DNA from: Ruegeria atlantica
GTDB taxonomy: Bacteria; Pseudomonadota; Alphaproteobacteria; Rhodobacterales; Rhodobacteraceae
Direction: 5' to 3'
DNA length: 64,000 nt
Assembly: GCA_013032095.1 (NCBI GenBank)
Contig: WQBJ01000007.1
Location: forward strand, 124,001-188,000
Shown here: positions 1 to 8,529 of the stretch, one piece after another
Layout: the number at the start of each line of letters is the position of its first letter
Numbering within the stretch: position 1 is the stretch's first letter
Notes under the pieces: generated by a model
What the model saw: only the letters and a program-made list of their open reading frames with translations
Database searches by the model: none
Told to the model about the DNA's origin: nothing
Program-made: the position numbers and the translations under genes

Positions 1-153
1 GCGCAATTGGAAATGGCCCGGATCGAGGCGGAACAGGGTGTGGATACCGACCAGGAACTTCAGACCCTGATGGAGATCGAGCAGGCCTACGCCGCAAACG
101 CCCGAGTCATCTCGGCGGTGGATGAATTGATGGAAACCTTGTTGAGGCTGTGA
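1..153 (+). CDS. flgK: Flagellar hook-associated protein 1 FlgK, C-terminal end (partial)
   Basis: Only the last 50 codons are inside the window; the frame is open from base 1 and ends at the TGA at 151-153. The translated tail ends in a heptad-rich helix with the sequence LMEIEQAYAANARVIS and a final VDELMETLL, which is the conserved C-terminal D0 helix of hook and hook-junction proteins. FlgK forms the first hook-filament junction ring outside the cell. Its stop overlaps the start of flgL, so the two are translationally coupled. The family assignment of so short a piece rests on this helix and on the flgL neighbour. Confidence 0.85.
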   Translation, partial: AQLEMARIEAEQGVDTDQELQTLMEIEQAYAANARVISAVDELMETLLRL

Positions 154-1163
154 TGATGAACTTGACCTCTATCGGTGATATGGCGCGGGGCATGACATTG
201 CAAACCCGCTCGACCGAGCTCAGAAACCAGATCGAAACCCTGTCTTATGAGATGTCGACCGGCAAGGTTCAGGATGTCTCGGGACGGCTGGACGGCGACT
301 TTTCGCATCTGCTGGATCTGGATCGCAGCCTGTCGCGTCTGGACGCCTTCCAGGTGTCGACGGCCGAGGCCGGATTGTTCACCGACGCCATGCAGCTGAG
401 CCTGACAACGGTGAATAACTCCGTGACCGAATTGACCTCATCCTTGCTTTCTTTCGGAACGTCGAACCAGGCAGTCAGCCACGAAAACGCCTCTGTGCAG
501 GCTCGAAATGAACTGGACATGATCATGTCCGCGCTGAACACACGCGCGGGCGGGCGCAGCCTTTTTTCCGGCGCGGCCACCGATGTGTCACCCCTGCCCT
601 CGACCGACACGCTGTTGGCCGCACTTGAGGCGGAATTGACTGGCTACACCACAGCGGCCGATATCCGTCAGGCGGCCGAAGACTGGTTCAATGATCCGGC
701 CGGATTCGACGCCGTAGTCTATCAGGGTTCAGACATCGCACTGGCACCGATGCAGATATCCGAGAATGAAAGCGTCAGGATACCGATCACGGCTACGAAC
801 CCTGCGCTCAAAGATTCGATCCGGGATATTGCTGTTGCTGCGTTGGTCTCTGATGATGCTCTGAATCTGCCTCGGGACCAACGCACAGGGCTGTTCACGC
901 AACTGGGAGTTGATCTGGCCAACACTCAGAACGATATCGTCAATCTGCGCGCTCAGGTGGGATATGCTGCAGCCCGGATCGAAGAGGCCGCGACCCACAA
1001 CAGTGCTGCACAGACCAGCCTGGAATACAGCCGGAATGAGCTGATAGCAGCCGATCCCTATGAGACGGCCGCACAGCTACAAACTGTCCAGTTTCAGCTA
1101 GAGAGCCTGTATTCGGTTACCGTTCGCAATGCCAACCTGTCGCTGGTGAATTTCCTGAGATGA
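153..1163 (+). CDS. flgL: Flagellar hook-filament junction protein FlgL
   Basis: A protein of about 336 residues forming the second junction layer between hook and filament. The N-terminal helix (SIGDMARGMTLQTRSTEL) and the C-terminal helix (ETAAQLQTVQFQLESLYSVT) are the paired flagellin-type D0/D1 segments, with a variable middle. Start choice: GTG at 150, ATG at 153 and ATG at 156 are all in frame. ATG 153 overlaps the flgK stop as TGATG and is preferred. The 3' end overlaps flgI through ATGA at 1160-1163, so flgK-flgL-flgI is one operon. Length is normal for the family. Confidence 0.9.
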   Translation: MMNLTSIGDMARGMTLQTRSTELRNQIETLSYEMSTGKVQDVSGRLDGDFSHLLDLDRSLSRLDAFQVSTAEAGLFTDAMQLSLTTVNNSVTELTSSLLSFGTSNQAVSHENASVQARNELDMIMSALNTRAGGRSLFSGAATDVSPLPSTDTLLAALEAELTGYTTAADIRQAAEDWFNDPAGFDAVVYQGSDIALAPMQISENESVRIPITATNPALKDSIRDIAVAALVSDDALNLPRDQRTGLFTQLGVDLANTQNDIVNLRAQVGYAAARIEEAATHNSAAQTSLEYSRNELIAADPYETAAQLQTVQFQLESLYSVTVRNANLSLVNFLR

Positions 1164-2254
1164 GACTCTTCGTTTGCTTATTGATGCTACTGCCCGTGAT
1201 CGCGTCTGCTGGCACGATCCGCCTTAAGGATCTCGTGGATTTCGACGGGGTGCGGGGCAATGACCTAGTGGGCTATGGCCTCGTGGTCGGGTTGAATGGC
1301 ACCGGTGATGGGCTGCGCAACTCACCCTTCACCGAAGAGATCATGTCAAATATTCTGGAACGGCTGGGCGTCAACGTGAACGGTGAGGATTTTCGCCCCA
1401 AGAACGTCGCGGCGGTCTTGGTGACAGCGAGCCTGCCGCCCTTTTCGCGGGTTGGTGGGCAGATCGATGTAACGGTATCGGCCATAGGCGACTCAAAAAG
1501 CCTGCTGGGCGGGACGCTGATCATGACACCCCTCAACGCAGCGGACGGCCAGATTTATGCAGTTGCGCAAGGGACGGTTCTGGCCGGCGGTGCCTCGGCC
1601 GAGGGCGAAGCGGCTTCGGTCGTGCAAGGTGTACCAACCTCTGGCGTGATCCCCTCGGGCGCGCGGGTCGAGCGTGAGATCGACTTTGATCTCTCGACCC
1701 TGACGCAGATGCGGTTGGCTCTACGCGAGCCGGATTTTACCACCGCGAGCCGGATTGAGACCGCGATCAACATCGAATTTAATCGGGCCGTGGCGATTAT
1801 GAGGGATTCCGGTACGGTGGAACTTAACATCGCGGCGACGCAATCGATATCACCAGCACATGCGCTAGGCCGGATTGAAAACATATTGGTCGAACCGGAA
1901 ACCAAAGCCCGCGTCGTGGTCGATCAACGCTCGGGCACCATCGTCATGGGGCAAGAGGTCAGGATTTCGCGGGTTGCCGTGTCACAAGGCAATCTGACCC
2001 TGACAGTCGAAGAAGCGCCAATCGCAGTGCAACCCAACCCGTTTGCGCGTGGCGAAACCGTTGTTGTTCCCCGTACAATCGCCGGGATCGAAGAAGAGGA
2101 AGGCACCGGGCTGGCAGAGATCCCCGAAGCCACCACCCTGTCAGAGGTCGTAGCCGGGCTGAATGCGCTTGGTGTGTCGCCGCGCGACATGATCGATATT
2201 CTCAAAACGATCAAAGCCGCAGGAGCACTTCACGCCGAGTTCATCGTGCGGTGA
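1160..2254 (+). CDS. flgI: Flagellar P-ring protein FlgI
   Basis: A 364-residue precursor of the periplasmic P-ring, the bushing around the rod in the peptidoglycan layer. Residues 1-17 form a signal peptide ending in ASA. The mature start IRLKDLVDFDGVRGNDLVGY, the GLNGTGD motif and the C-terminal TLSEVVAGLNALGVSPRDMIDILKTIKAAGALHAE block are hallmark FlgI sequences, and the length is normal. The start overlaps the flgL stop (ATGA). It is the last gene of the flagellar run; the next gene lies on the opposite strand 29 bases downstream, and no clear rho-independent terminator is seen between them. Confidence 0.95.
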   Translation: MRLFVCLLMLLPVIASAGTIRLKDLVDFDGVRGNDLVGYGLVVGLNGTGDGLRNSPFTEEIMSNILERLGVNVNGEDFRPKNVAAVLVTASLPPFSRVGGQIDVTVSAIGDSKSLLGGTLIMTPLNAADGQIYAVAQGTVLAGGASAEGEAASVVQGVPTSGVIPSGARVEREIDFDLSTLTQMRLALREPDFTTASRIETAINIEFNRAVAIMRDSGTVELNIAATQSISPAHALGRIENILVEPETKARVVVDQRSGTIVMGQEVRISRVAVSQGNLTLTVEEAPIAVQPNPFARGETVVVPRTIAGIEEEEGTGLAEIPEATTLSEVVAGLNALGVSPRDMIDILKTIKAAGALHAEFIVR

Positions 2255-2283
2255 AGGTCACCGCACGAAACGCCGCTGACGAT

Positions 2284-2928
2284 TTATTTCGACTTCCAGC
2301 TATCCAGCCAGCGACGCAACCCGTTGCGCTTTTCTTCGATCGCGTCACCGGCGGCATAGAGGCCATCTTCGACATTTTCCAGCATCGGGTCGATCTTCGC
2401 CTGTCGGAACCTGCGCCAGCGCACCCATATCGCCCAGACAATCGCAAAAAACACCGTCAGGAAAATGATGTTGAACCATGGAATGATACGAACATCTGGG
2501 CCGTCGACATGCTTGATAAACACCGCGTTGGGGAAAATCGACATGAACTCATTGCGCCAGCCATAATGAGTCACAACAACCCATTCCGGCTCATTCTTAT
2601 TTGAGATCGCGTCATTGGCTTCGGTGTAGAGATTTGCGGTGTCGAACTTGAAATACGGGGGCCATCCCCAACTGGTGTCTTCGTTCCGATAGACGATCGG
2701 CTTGCCGTTTGCCCGCACAGCCTGAATGAACTGCACATCGCGATTTGAAAGGCTGGTCGACTGATCATCCGGTTCGGACCAGAAAATGCGGGTCCAGTCG
2801 TTCAAATCCTGACGTTCTTCATACGTGTTCACAATGCGCACAACATCGTGCTGTGGCAGCGAGTATTGCAGGATCACGGCAATCGTGCCCCAGAAGATGA
2901 TGATGAATGCCCATTTCACATAGGCCAT
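2284..2928 (-). CDS. DUF1523-family membrane protein
   Basis: A 214-residue protein with an N-terminal membrane segment (residues 5-23), a soluble domain rich in aromatic residues (VRIVNTYEERQDLN; EDTSWGWPPYFKFDTANL) and a second membrane segment around residues 152-172, followed by a basic tail. These features match the DUF1523 family, which is of unknown function. ATG at 2928 is preceded by GAGGG. It is the last gene of the eight-gene minus-strand operon that begins at 9608. The large central domain is probably periplasmic, between two membrane anchors. Family recognition is from memory of the sequence pattern; no catalytic motif is apparent. Confidence 0.7.
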   Translation of the reverse strand: MAYVKWAFIIIFWGTIAVILQYSLPQHDVVRIVNTYEERQDLNDWTRIFWSEPDDQSTSLSNRDVQFIQAVRANGKPIVYRNEDTSWGWPPYFKFDTANLYTEANDAISNKNEPEWVVVTHYGWRNEFMSIFPNAVFIKHVDGPDVRIIPWFNIIFLTVFFAIVWAIWVRWRRFRQAKIDPMLENVEDGLYAAGDAIEEKRNGLRRWLDSWKSK

Positions 2929-2938
2929 GCCGTAACCC

Positions 2939-3205
2939 TCACATGTAGTTCACGATATAAATCAGCGCGCCAATCGCAACCCAAGGAATAATATAGACCC
3001 CAAGGATCAGTTTGCGCCGGAACGAATTGTCATAGACGTGCAGACCGCGCGCGACAAACGCTTCTTTATTACCGGTTTTTCCTTTTTCGTCCCACCAGGT
3101 TTCAAGCTTGCGACGCCGCACACTGCGGGAATAGAGCGACAGGGCGAAATACGCGACGGTCTGGATAACCAGCAGGATCAGAAAAAGGCGCAACGCACCG
3201 AACAT
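2939..3205 (-). CDS. Small two-segment membrane protein, unknown
   Basis: An 88-residue protein with a hydrophobic segment at residues 5-24, a basic cytoplasmic-type stretch (SVRRRKLETWWDEKGKTG) and a second hydrophobic segment at residues 67-86. I do not recognise a named family. It lies 10 bases upstream of the DUF1523 gene and one base from the stop of the 445-residue gene before it, so it is part of the same operon. The start ATG has an AAAGGG ribosome-binding site. It may anchor or assemble with the other small membrane proteins of this operon. Confidence 0.7.
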   Translation of the reverse strand: MFGALRLFLILLVIQTVAYFALSLYSRSVRRRKLETWWDEKGKTGNKEAFVARGLHVYDNSFRRKLILGVYIIPWVAIGALIYIVNYM

Positions 3206-3206
3206 A

Positions 3207-4544
3207 TCAACCCTTTCTTACCGCGCCCCATGGCCCGACACGTGCGATGATGTCATCGCTGACCCGGTCCTGGCCGCTCATATCCGGTTCGTGACCGAAC
3301 AGCGCGGCGCGGGCGCCTGCCTTGTCCACCTGATACTCGCGTTCCAGAAAGTCGGCAACAAAGGCTTTTTTGGCCTCGGGCCAGGTGGCGTAAGTGCTGT
3401 AAAATAGTTCCTTGTGGCAGATGAACATCTGGCGCGGGTCCAGCGGGGCTAGCTCGGACAGCAACATATTCACCAGATCGCGGTGCGGTGTGTCAGCTGC
3501 GCGCAGTGTATAGAAATAAGCCGGATGATCCGACGTGATCCGCGGCCAAGGCCCGCCATCGCTCGCCCAGCGCAGCAATTGGGCAAGGCCGTGAAAGGCC
3601 TCGGGCAGGCGGTCAGCATGGTTTCGGGCCAGGCGTCGCATGTCGGTGCGGTCCAGCCCGGTCAGGTCGACGCCCGCGTCTGCGGCGGCGTGGACGGTCA
3701 GGAAATCCATCTTCTGCTGCAGAACAGCGGCTGAGTTCACGCCGCGCGCCTCAATGATCGCTTCAACCAGATTGTTGTCGTTGAGGAAGGCCGCAATCCG
3801 GTGCCTCTGCGTGGGATCAAACACGTGGTCGATCGGCAGATCGTCAGGTCGATCACCCATGCAAATCGCTGCCGGATAGTCCAGATCAGGGAACAGGTAG
3901 AGCCCACCGAAATGCGCCGTCCAGAAGTTGCGCTGCTCAAACGCGGTGTGGCGCAGGTGGACGGGGTTGCGGGTAACGTCGCCGGTTTCCTTCGAGGTTT
4001 CGATCATCTTTGCGATCAGCACGTCGTCGAACCAGGCATCCTCCTTGGTTTTGAACCGTTCTACCATGCCCGCCAGTTGCTCGGCCTTGCGCAGGGTGCC
4101 ACCTGCCGTGTCGGCCTCGATCTCGATCTTGCGCAGGTTCAGCATGTCGCGCGGGGTGGTGAGTTTGAAGACCGAGTTCACCAGCTCTCCGGCCACCGCA
4201 TCGGTGGCGGTCAGCGCGAATAGCTGCACCTCGTTCATCTCGATGAATTCGCGCAGGATATCGCGCGAGGTCGAGAATTTGACGTTCAGCAGAGGCGCGC
4301 GTTTCTGCTCGGTCGTCAGCAGGATGAACTGCCGGTTGACCCCATTGGGGTTGAGGTAGAGCTCATCCTTCAGCTCAATCCCCACCTCTGGCGAATAGCC
4401 CGAGATATCGACATGGAAATCCGTCAGTGCGGTGGTCTTGCCCGCCAGATGCTGCAGCGCGCGGTTATACCTCTCGACCAGAGCCGGGCTGGAGATGTGG
4501 ACAAGGTTGCCGAACATCAGGCCTTTTTTGATGAGGCGGATCAT
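3207..4544 (-). CDS. Conserved protein of unknown function (possibly DUF6638)
   Basis: A soluble protein of about 445 residues without signal peptide or membrane segment. I believe it belongs to a Rhodobacteraceae conserved family (DUF6638), but that name is from memory. The frame extends to a TTG at 4565; ATG 4544 (MIRLIKKGLMFGN) has AAGG eight bases upstream and is preferred. The protein is mixed alpha/beta with no recognised catalytic motif. It sits between two small membrane-protein genes in the operon containing the AAA+ ATPase. A GC-rich palindromic element at 4587-4664 separates it from the upstream gene, which could set differential expression. Confidence 0.7.
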   Translation of the reverse strand: MIRLIKKGLMFGNLVHISSPALVERYNRALQHLAGKTTALTDFHVDISGYSPEVGIELKDELYLNPNGVNRQFILLTTEQKRAPLLNVKFSTSRDILREFIEMNEVQLFALTATDAVAGELVNSVFKLTTPRDMLNLRKIEIEADTAGGTLRKAEQLAGMVERFKTKEDAWFDDVLIAKMIETSKETGDVTRNPVHLRHTAFEQRNFWTAHFGGLYLFPDLDYPAAICMGDRPDDLPIDHVFDPTQRHRIAAFLNDNNLVEAIIEARGVNSAAVLQQKMDFLTVHAAADAGVDLTGLDRTDMRRLARNHADRLPEAFHGLAQLLRWASDGGPWPRITSDHPAYFYTLRAADTPHRDLVNMLLSELAPLDPRQMFICHKELFYSTYATWPEAKKAFVADFLEREYQVDKAGARAALFGHEPDMSGQDRVSDDIIARVGPWGAVRKG

Positions 4545-4586
4545 AACATTGGCCTTCCCGCACAACGGTAGCGATGCGCCCGGCCC

Positions 4587-4664
4587 GAGGGTGGGTGCGG
4601 AACGCGCCCGCCCTGGGGGGCGGGTCGGGCGCGTCGCGGCTGCGCCGCGATGTCACCCTCACCC
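4587..4664. repeat. GC-rich nested palindromic intergenic element
   Basis: This intergenic stretch holds a perfect 9-bp stem (4602-4610 with 4626-4634) enclosing GC-rich sequence, followed by a second hairpin at 4635-4649 (CGCGGC, TGC, GCCGCG). Flanking GGTGGGTG and CACCCTCACCC segments can close the whole element. It lies inside an operon between two genes and has no T-run, so it looks like a REP-type or mRNA-stabilising element and not a terminator. Copy number in the genome is unknown. Confidence 0.55.
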
Positions 4665-4692
4665 AGAATCCTGTGTTCCACTAGTTCAAAAC

Positions 4693-5025
4693 TCATGCTC
4701 GCAGTCCTTTTGCAAATGCAAAAATGATGGCGAAACCAAGGGGTACTAAAATCAAGCCAAACTGCAGCTGAAAATAGACCATAACATCTGCGGGATTTGC
4801 ATTGCCTACGTCCACTGCAAATCTATCAACAAAAACATCCATCAAAGTGTAGCTGGTAAGAATTGCCAGAACAGCGCAAGCCCCACCATAGGCCAAAAAT
4901 GGAAGAAGCCATTCCTCTCCATTTTCTTTGGTCGCGCGAGCCGTGCGATAGGCTCGGAAACCCATTGGTATGGAAACCGCAGTACTCAGCAGTAGCGGTA
5001 GACCTATGGCGATCAAAGAGGTCAC
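4693..5025 (-). CDS. Small membrane protein, unknown
   Basis: A 110-residue protein with hydrophobic segments at about residues 3-22, 43-64 and 86-108, hence probably three membrane spans. The start is GTG at 5025 and overlaps the AAA+ ATPase stop as GTGA, so it is translationally coupled to the ATPase gene. No family recognised. It is one of several small membrane proteins encoded in this operon, and coupling suggests it acts stoichiometrically with the ATPase. Confidence 0.7.
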   Translation of the reverse strand: MTSLIAIGLPLLLSTAVSIPMGFRAYRTARATKENGEEWLLPFLAYGGACAVLAILTSYTLMDVFVDRFAVDVGNANPADVMVYFQLQFGLILVPLGFAIIFAFAKGLRA

Positions 5026-6953
5026 CCCTTCCCCTCCAAATACCGCCGCTTGGCCTCTTCCATCCGACCCATCTCACGCACAGCGTTTTCGATGGCGACC
5101 TCGTCACTCTTGTCGGCATAGCGGAACTCGCTGTCGGCGTAGCGGTTGATCTCTTGCATCACCATCTCGACCGTGATCGGCTGGCGCAGGTCCTCGATCA
5201 TGGCTTTCTTGGTGTCGTAGTCGCGGAACAGGAACAGGTCCGGGTTCTCCATCCATTCGTCGGGCAGTTCGAAGTCCATCGCGCGGACCTTGACCGCATC
5301 CGTGATGTTCTTGATCGCGCGGCCGGTAAAGCGCTCATCCGCCTGCTGGATCGCCTTGAGGTAGGTGCCCAGCTTGGCGATGGTGCCCATCTGCCCGATC
5401 TCGCCGGACACCCGGTCATAGACCTGCAGCAGAGCGTCCTCGTGCGGGCGGGAATGGCTTTCGAAACTGGCGGCGACGGCCTTTTTGATTTCCTGCGCGG
5501 CATAGGCGTCGTGCTCGCCAAGCGGGATGTCGTGGTTGCGGCCCATCAGCAGGTGCAGGATGTCGATGTAGTCCTCGCGCGTTTGCGGTCCGTCCACCAA
5601 GAACCGAGCGCCCGCCCGCTGGCGCAGGGCGTCGTCTACATTCTCGGGGTAGTTCGAGAACATGCCAAAGGTGCAGTTGCCGCGCACAACGGTGTTGGCG
5701 CCCGCAAAGCTCTCCATCAGCACGGCGGTGATTTCCAGCTGCCCGGCACTGGACTGCCGGTCGCCGCGTTTGCCTGCCAGTTGGTCGATATCGTCGATGG
5801 TGCCGAAACCGATGACCGAGGGGTCGATGATCGTGTTGATAAACGCTTTGGCGTTCTGGCCCGATTTGCCCTGATAGCTGTCGATATTGTCGGTGCTCAG
5901 GTTCTGATAGCGGAAGGGGTAGCCCGCGTTCTGGCAATAGTCGTTGATCAGCCCGGCCATCATCTGGATCAGAGTGGTCTTGCCGGTGCCCGGTTTACCG
6001 TCGCCCATGAAGGTAAAGATGAACCCGCCGAGTTCCGCAAACGGGTTCAGGCGGCGGTCGAAATCATAGGCCATCAGCATCTTGGCCAGTTTCATCGCCT
6101 GATATTTAGCGATATGGTTGCCGACCACCTCGTTCGGTTTCTTGAACGTCATGGTGAGCGTGGTGGATTTGGCTTTGGAGGCCGGCTCAAACCCGCGGAT
6201 CGTCAGATCATCGGCCTCAATATGCCAGGCAGCGTTTTGGAACGGGGCCAGATGGCCTGCAGACTGGGCACGAAGGGCGGCTTTTTCCATCAACTGTTCG
6301 GCATAGGCGCTGGTGGCCGCGATCAGATGCGCGTCGTCGGGGGCATGTTTGGCAAGGGTCTGGTCCAACTCCCACAAGGCGCCATGCAGGGCAAGTTGGC
6401 CGTTGTCGGTCAGGACCTCTTCGATCTCGCCGAGATCGACGGTCGTCTCTCCCAGATGCGAGGACATCAGATAGGCCAGCGCGTTACCCAGCACATGAGA
6501 AGTGATTAGCGCCTCGGCGGTTAGCAACTCTGAAAACTCGGTCTTGCGGGCGGCTGGCAGGTCCCCGGCCAAATTCGCGCGTTTCAGATCACCTAACGGG
6601 GTCTGTTCTGCGTAGGCGTCAGCCACGGCCAAAGCGATGGCAATCGCCCGCCGGATAGCCTGCTGCGTGGTGGCTTGCGGCGGCGAGACCAATGCATCGC
6701 CATCATCCGAGGCTTCGATCCGTTCAACCAGATGCACCCCATCCGCGCGCGTAGTGCGCCGCGTCACCAGCCCCGGTGTCGTGGACCGAAACCGGCGCCC
6801 AGTCGAAACACCCGGAGACCGTTCCATGGCGGTCTCTACAGCCTTTGCAATCCGCGGCGCGTGTTCGAACCCGTTCAGCAAGGCGGTCGCTGCCGGATAG
6901 TGCTTGCGAATGTCGTCTTCGCGCAATTCCATCTGATCTGACGTCAAACTCAT
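5022..6953 (-). CDS. AAA+ ATPase of an uncharacterised operon
   Basis: A 643-residue protein. Residues 1-300 are a family-specific, mostly helical region. The AAA+ core follows: Walker A GDGKPGTGKTT at 317-327, a Walker-B-like strand at 381-390 (IGFGTIDDID), a sensor-1-like Asn in GMFSNYP (434) and an arginine-rich RQRAGARF segment (444-451) fitting an arginine finger. The C-terminal 150 residues are helical. ATG at 6953 has GAGGA upstream. The downstream gene overlaps by four bases. It is likely the motor of the conserved minus-strand operon, remodelling a partner such as the coiled-coil protein encoded first. No protease, helicase or McrB/MoxR-specific signature was recognised, so the substrate is unknown. 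Confidence 0.8.
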   Translation of the reverse strand: MSLTSDQMELREDDIRKHYPAATALLNGFEHAPRIAKAVETAMERSPGVSTGRRFRSTTPGLVTRRTTRADGVHLVERIEASDDGDALVSPPQATTQQAIRRAIAIALAVADAYAEQTPLGDLKRANLAGDLPAARKTEFSELLTAEALITSHVLGNALAYLMSSHLGETTVDLGEIEEVLTDNGQLALHGALWELDQTLAKHAPDDAHLIAATSAYAEQLMEKAALRAQSAGHLAPFQNAAWHIEADDLTIRGFEPASKAKSTTLTMTFKKPNEVVGNHIAKYQAMKLAKMLMAYDFDRRLNPFAELGGFIFTFMGDGKPGTGKTTLIQMMAGLINDYCQNAGYPFRYQNLSTDNIDSYQGKSGQNAKAFINTIIDPSVIGFGTIDDIDQLAGKRGDRQSSAGQLEITAVLMESFAGANTVVRGNCTFGMFSNYPENVDDALRQRAGARFLVDGPQTREDYIDILHLLMGRNHDIPLGEHDAYAAQEIKKAVAASFESHSRPHEDALLQVYDRVSGEIGQMGTIAKLGTYLKAIQQADERFTGRAIKNITDAVKVRAMDFELPDEWMENPDLFLFRDYDTKKAMIEDLRQPITVEMVMQEINRYADSEFRYADKSDEVAIENAVREMGRMEEAKRRYLEGKG

Positions 6954-6968
6954 CTTTTTCCTCGCAAT

Positions 6969-7021
6969 GCCGGGCTGAAGCCCGGCCTACTTAAATTCTG
7001 TAGGGCGGGCTTCAGCCCGCC
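6969..7021. repeat. Inverted pair of REP-like palindromes (GTAGG-headed)
   Basis: Two near-identical 22-bp units face away from each other across a 9-bp spacer. One on the plus strand at 7000-7021 begins GTAGG and continues with a palindrome around GGGCTTCAGCCC; its counterpart on the minus strand at 6969-6990 has the same start and differs at two symmetric positions. A GTAG head plus imperfect palindrome is the pattern of REP sequences mobilised by RAYT transposases. It lies inside the operon, between the stop of the 372-residue gene and the ATPase start. No RAYT gene is in the window. Confidence 0.7.
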
Positions 7022-7028
7022 ACTAGTC

Positions 7029-8147
7029 TCAATACCTCAACACCTGTCCGGTCTTGCTGACAACGAACTTGCGCACATCAGCAAAGCCCGGCGGGTTGCG
7101 TTCGGCCAGCACCTGAAACGGGCGCTGCGGCAGGATGATCGACCGTTGGGTGCGCGTGGCACCGGTCTCGGCCCCTTGCCCGCCGAACGGGTCTAGTGCG
7201 AAGACCTCGCGCTCGACGGTGGAAAACCATCCAGCGCGTGCTTCGATGACGTCTTCGCTTTCCAGTTCCTCTGTGGTCCAGGCCAGTGCCCAATCCTGAC
7301 CTTGCGGAGATTGCGCATCCTCCAGCACTTGCCGCAGTGGGCCGGATTGCTCGGTATAGGCCGAGGAGTACATCGGGCCTACATGGATGCGGCGCAGGTG
7401 TTTGGGGTGCAGGTCGTTGAAATCCTGATCGAAGCCCTTGGCGATGGTCACCAGCTTCAGCCCGCCCAAGGACTGCGCCATCAGATGCGCCTGCACCTCG
7501 GGCCAGCGGCGTTGGTCCTTGGGCAGGGCGGTTTTGCCGCTGTCCTCCAACTGCATCAGGTAGATCACTGGCAGGTTGATCTGGCTGTCATAGACCGCCC
7601 AGTGGATCATGAACCTGCGCCGTTCGCCTTCGTTGCCAATCCAGTGGCATTCGGGATCGTTGCGCGCCCAGAACAGCTGACCTTTCAGCAATTCCTCGTA
7701 ATAGAGCCTTTGGGACAGCGCGAATTGCAGTTTGGTGGGGATTTCCTGATCCCCGATGATGGTGCGCACCATGTCGGTTTTCAGGTCGTCTTCCGAGGGC
7801 ATATTGGCCAGATGCACCTGCGCCTGTTGCGCGTCATTGGCCATGGTCAGCAACTCGGCCGCCACCGGAAAGCCACTGTCGCGCTTGTCCATGGCGAGAC
7901 TGCCAAAGAACCGCCCCGTATCGCGCCCAACCAGCAGGTATTTCATGGAAAGCGCGCGAAAGGTGTAGAGCAGCCCCGAGAGGTAGCGCGACACGATCCG
8001 CACCTCTTGTTTCGAGATCGCGCCCTCGGCCTCCATCGTTGCGGCGACGCGCAGGAGGTGGACGGTGATCACCTCGAATTTGCGGAAATAGCGGCGCGAG
8101 GCGAAGGTGTCGGTCAGGCCGACATGGTCTTGGGTGGGATCAGTCAT
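7029..8147 (-). CDS. Conserved protein of unknown function in the AAA+ operon
   Basis: A 372-residue soluble protein with no signal peptide or clear membrane span. The N-terminal half is helical (KFEVITVHLLRVAATMEAEGAISKQEVRIVSRYLSGLLY is typical of it in composition); the C-terminal half is mixed. I recognise no domain or catalytic motif. ATG at 8147 lies inside the 3' end of the preceding gene, an 8-base overlap, so translation is coupled. It is followed by the REP-like pair at 6969-7021 and then the AAA+ ATPase. It is probably an adaptor or partner of the ATPase, by inference from operon position only. Confidence 0.7.
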   Translation of the reverse strand: MTDPTQDHVGLTDTFASRRYFRKFEVITVHLLRVAATMEAEGAISKQEVRIVSRYLSGLLYTFRALSMKYLLVGRDTGRFFGSLAMDKRDSGFPVAAELLTMANDAQQAQVHLANMPSEDDLKTDMVRTIIGDQEIPTKLQFALSQRLYYEELLKGQLFWARNDPECHWIGNEGERRRFMIHWAVYDSQINLPVIYLMQLEDSGKTALPKDQRRWPEVQAHLMAQSLGGLKLVTIAKGFDQDFNDLHPKHLRRIHVGPMYSSAYTEQSGPLRQVLEDAQSPQGQDWALAWTTEELESEDVIEARAGWFSTVEREVFALDPFGGQGAETGATRTQRSIILPQRPFQVLAERNPPGFADVRKFVVSKTGQVLRY

Positions 8148-8529
8148 TTTTCAACCCAACAACCAACAAGTCCGTTCCATCTTGGTTTAGCCGATAAATT
8201 GGTCGATCCAAGAAACCGATCTTGCTTTTTTTCTTCACGTAATCTGGTGCTATCGGATTGGAAGCCGCTAGAAGAGTAACCTGACGCTGCTTCCGTATCT
8301 GCCAGCCAAAGAACGCGCCAAATAGGCCAAAAACAACGGGAAAAGCGACAAGAAACGCAACAAGTTGCGAACCCGGCGCTGTGTATTCTCCAGACACCCC
8401 AGTGATACTGTTATTGTATTCTACTTTCACCGTTTCCGAAAAATAGGCTGGCAGTGAGAAAGTCAGCAAGGTCAACGCAAAGAAACACAATCCGAACGCC
8501 AAACAAGCTCTCATTCTAGGGTTTTTCAT
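8140..8529 (-). CDS. Small membrane protein, unknown
   Basis: A 129-residue protein with a hydrophobic segment near the N-terminus (residues 6-24), an extracytoplasmic-looking stretch, a second span near residues 55-75 and a soluble C-terminal region. ATG 8529 shares one base with the stop of the coiled-coil gene (TGATG); a GTG one codon upstream is the alternative. Codon use is noticeably less GC-rich than its neighbours, as it also is in the 110-residue gene at 4693. No family recognised. Confidence 0.65.
   Translation of the reverse strand: MKNPRMRACLAFGLCFFALTLLTFSLPAYFSETVKVEYNNSITGVSGEYTAPGSQLVAFLVAFPVVFGLFGAFFGWQIRKQRQVTLLAASNPIAPDYVKKKSKIGFLDRPIYRLNQDGTDLLVVGLKND

Noticed and set aside
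4863..6509. 548-codon plus-strand open frame opposite the AAA+ ATPase
   Set aside because: It mirrors a gene with Walker motifs, has His/Arg/Gly/Val-rich low-complexity composition typical of antisense frames in GC-rich DNA, and no family pattern.
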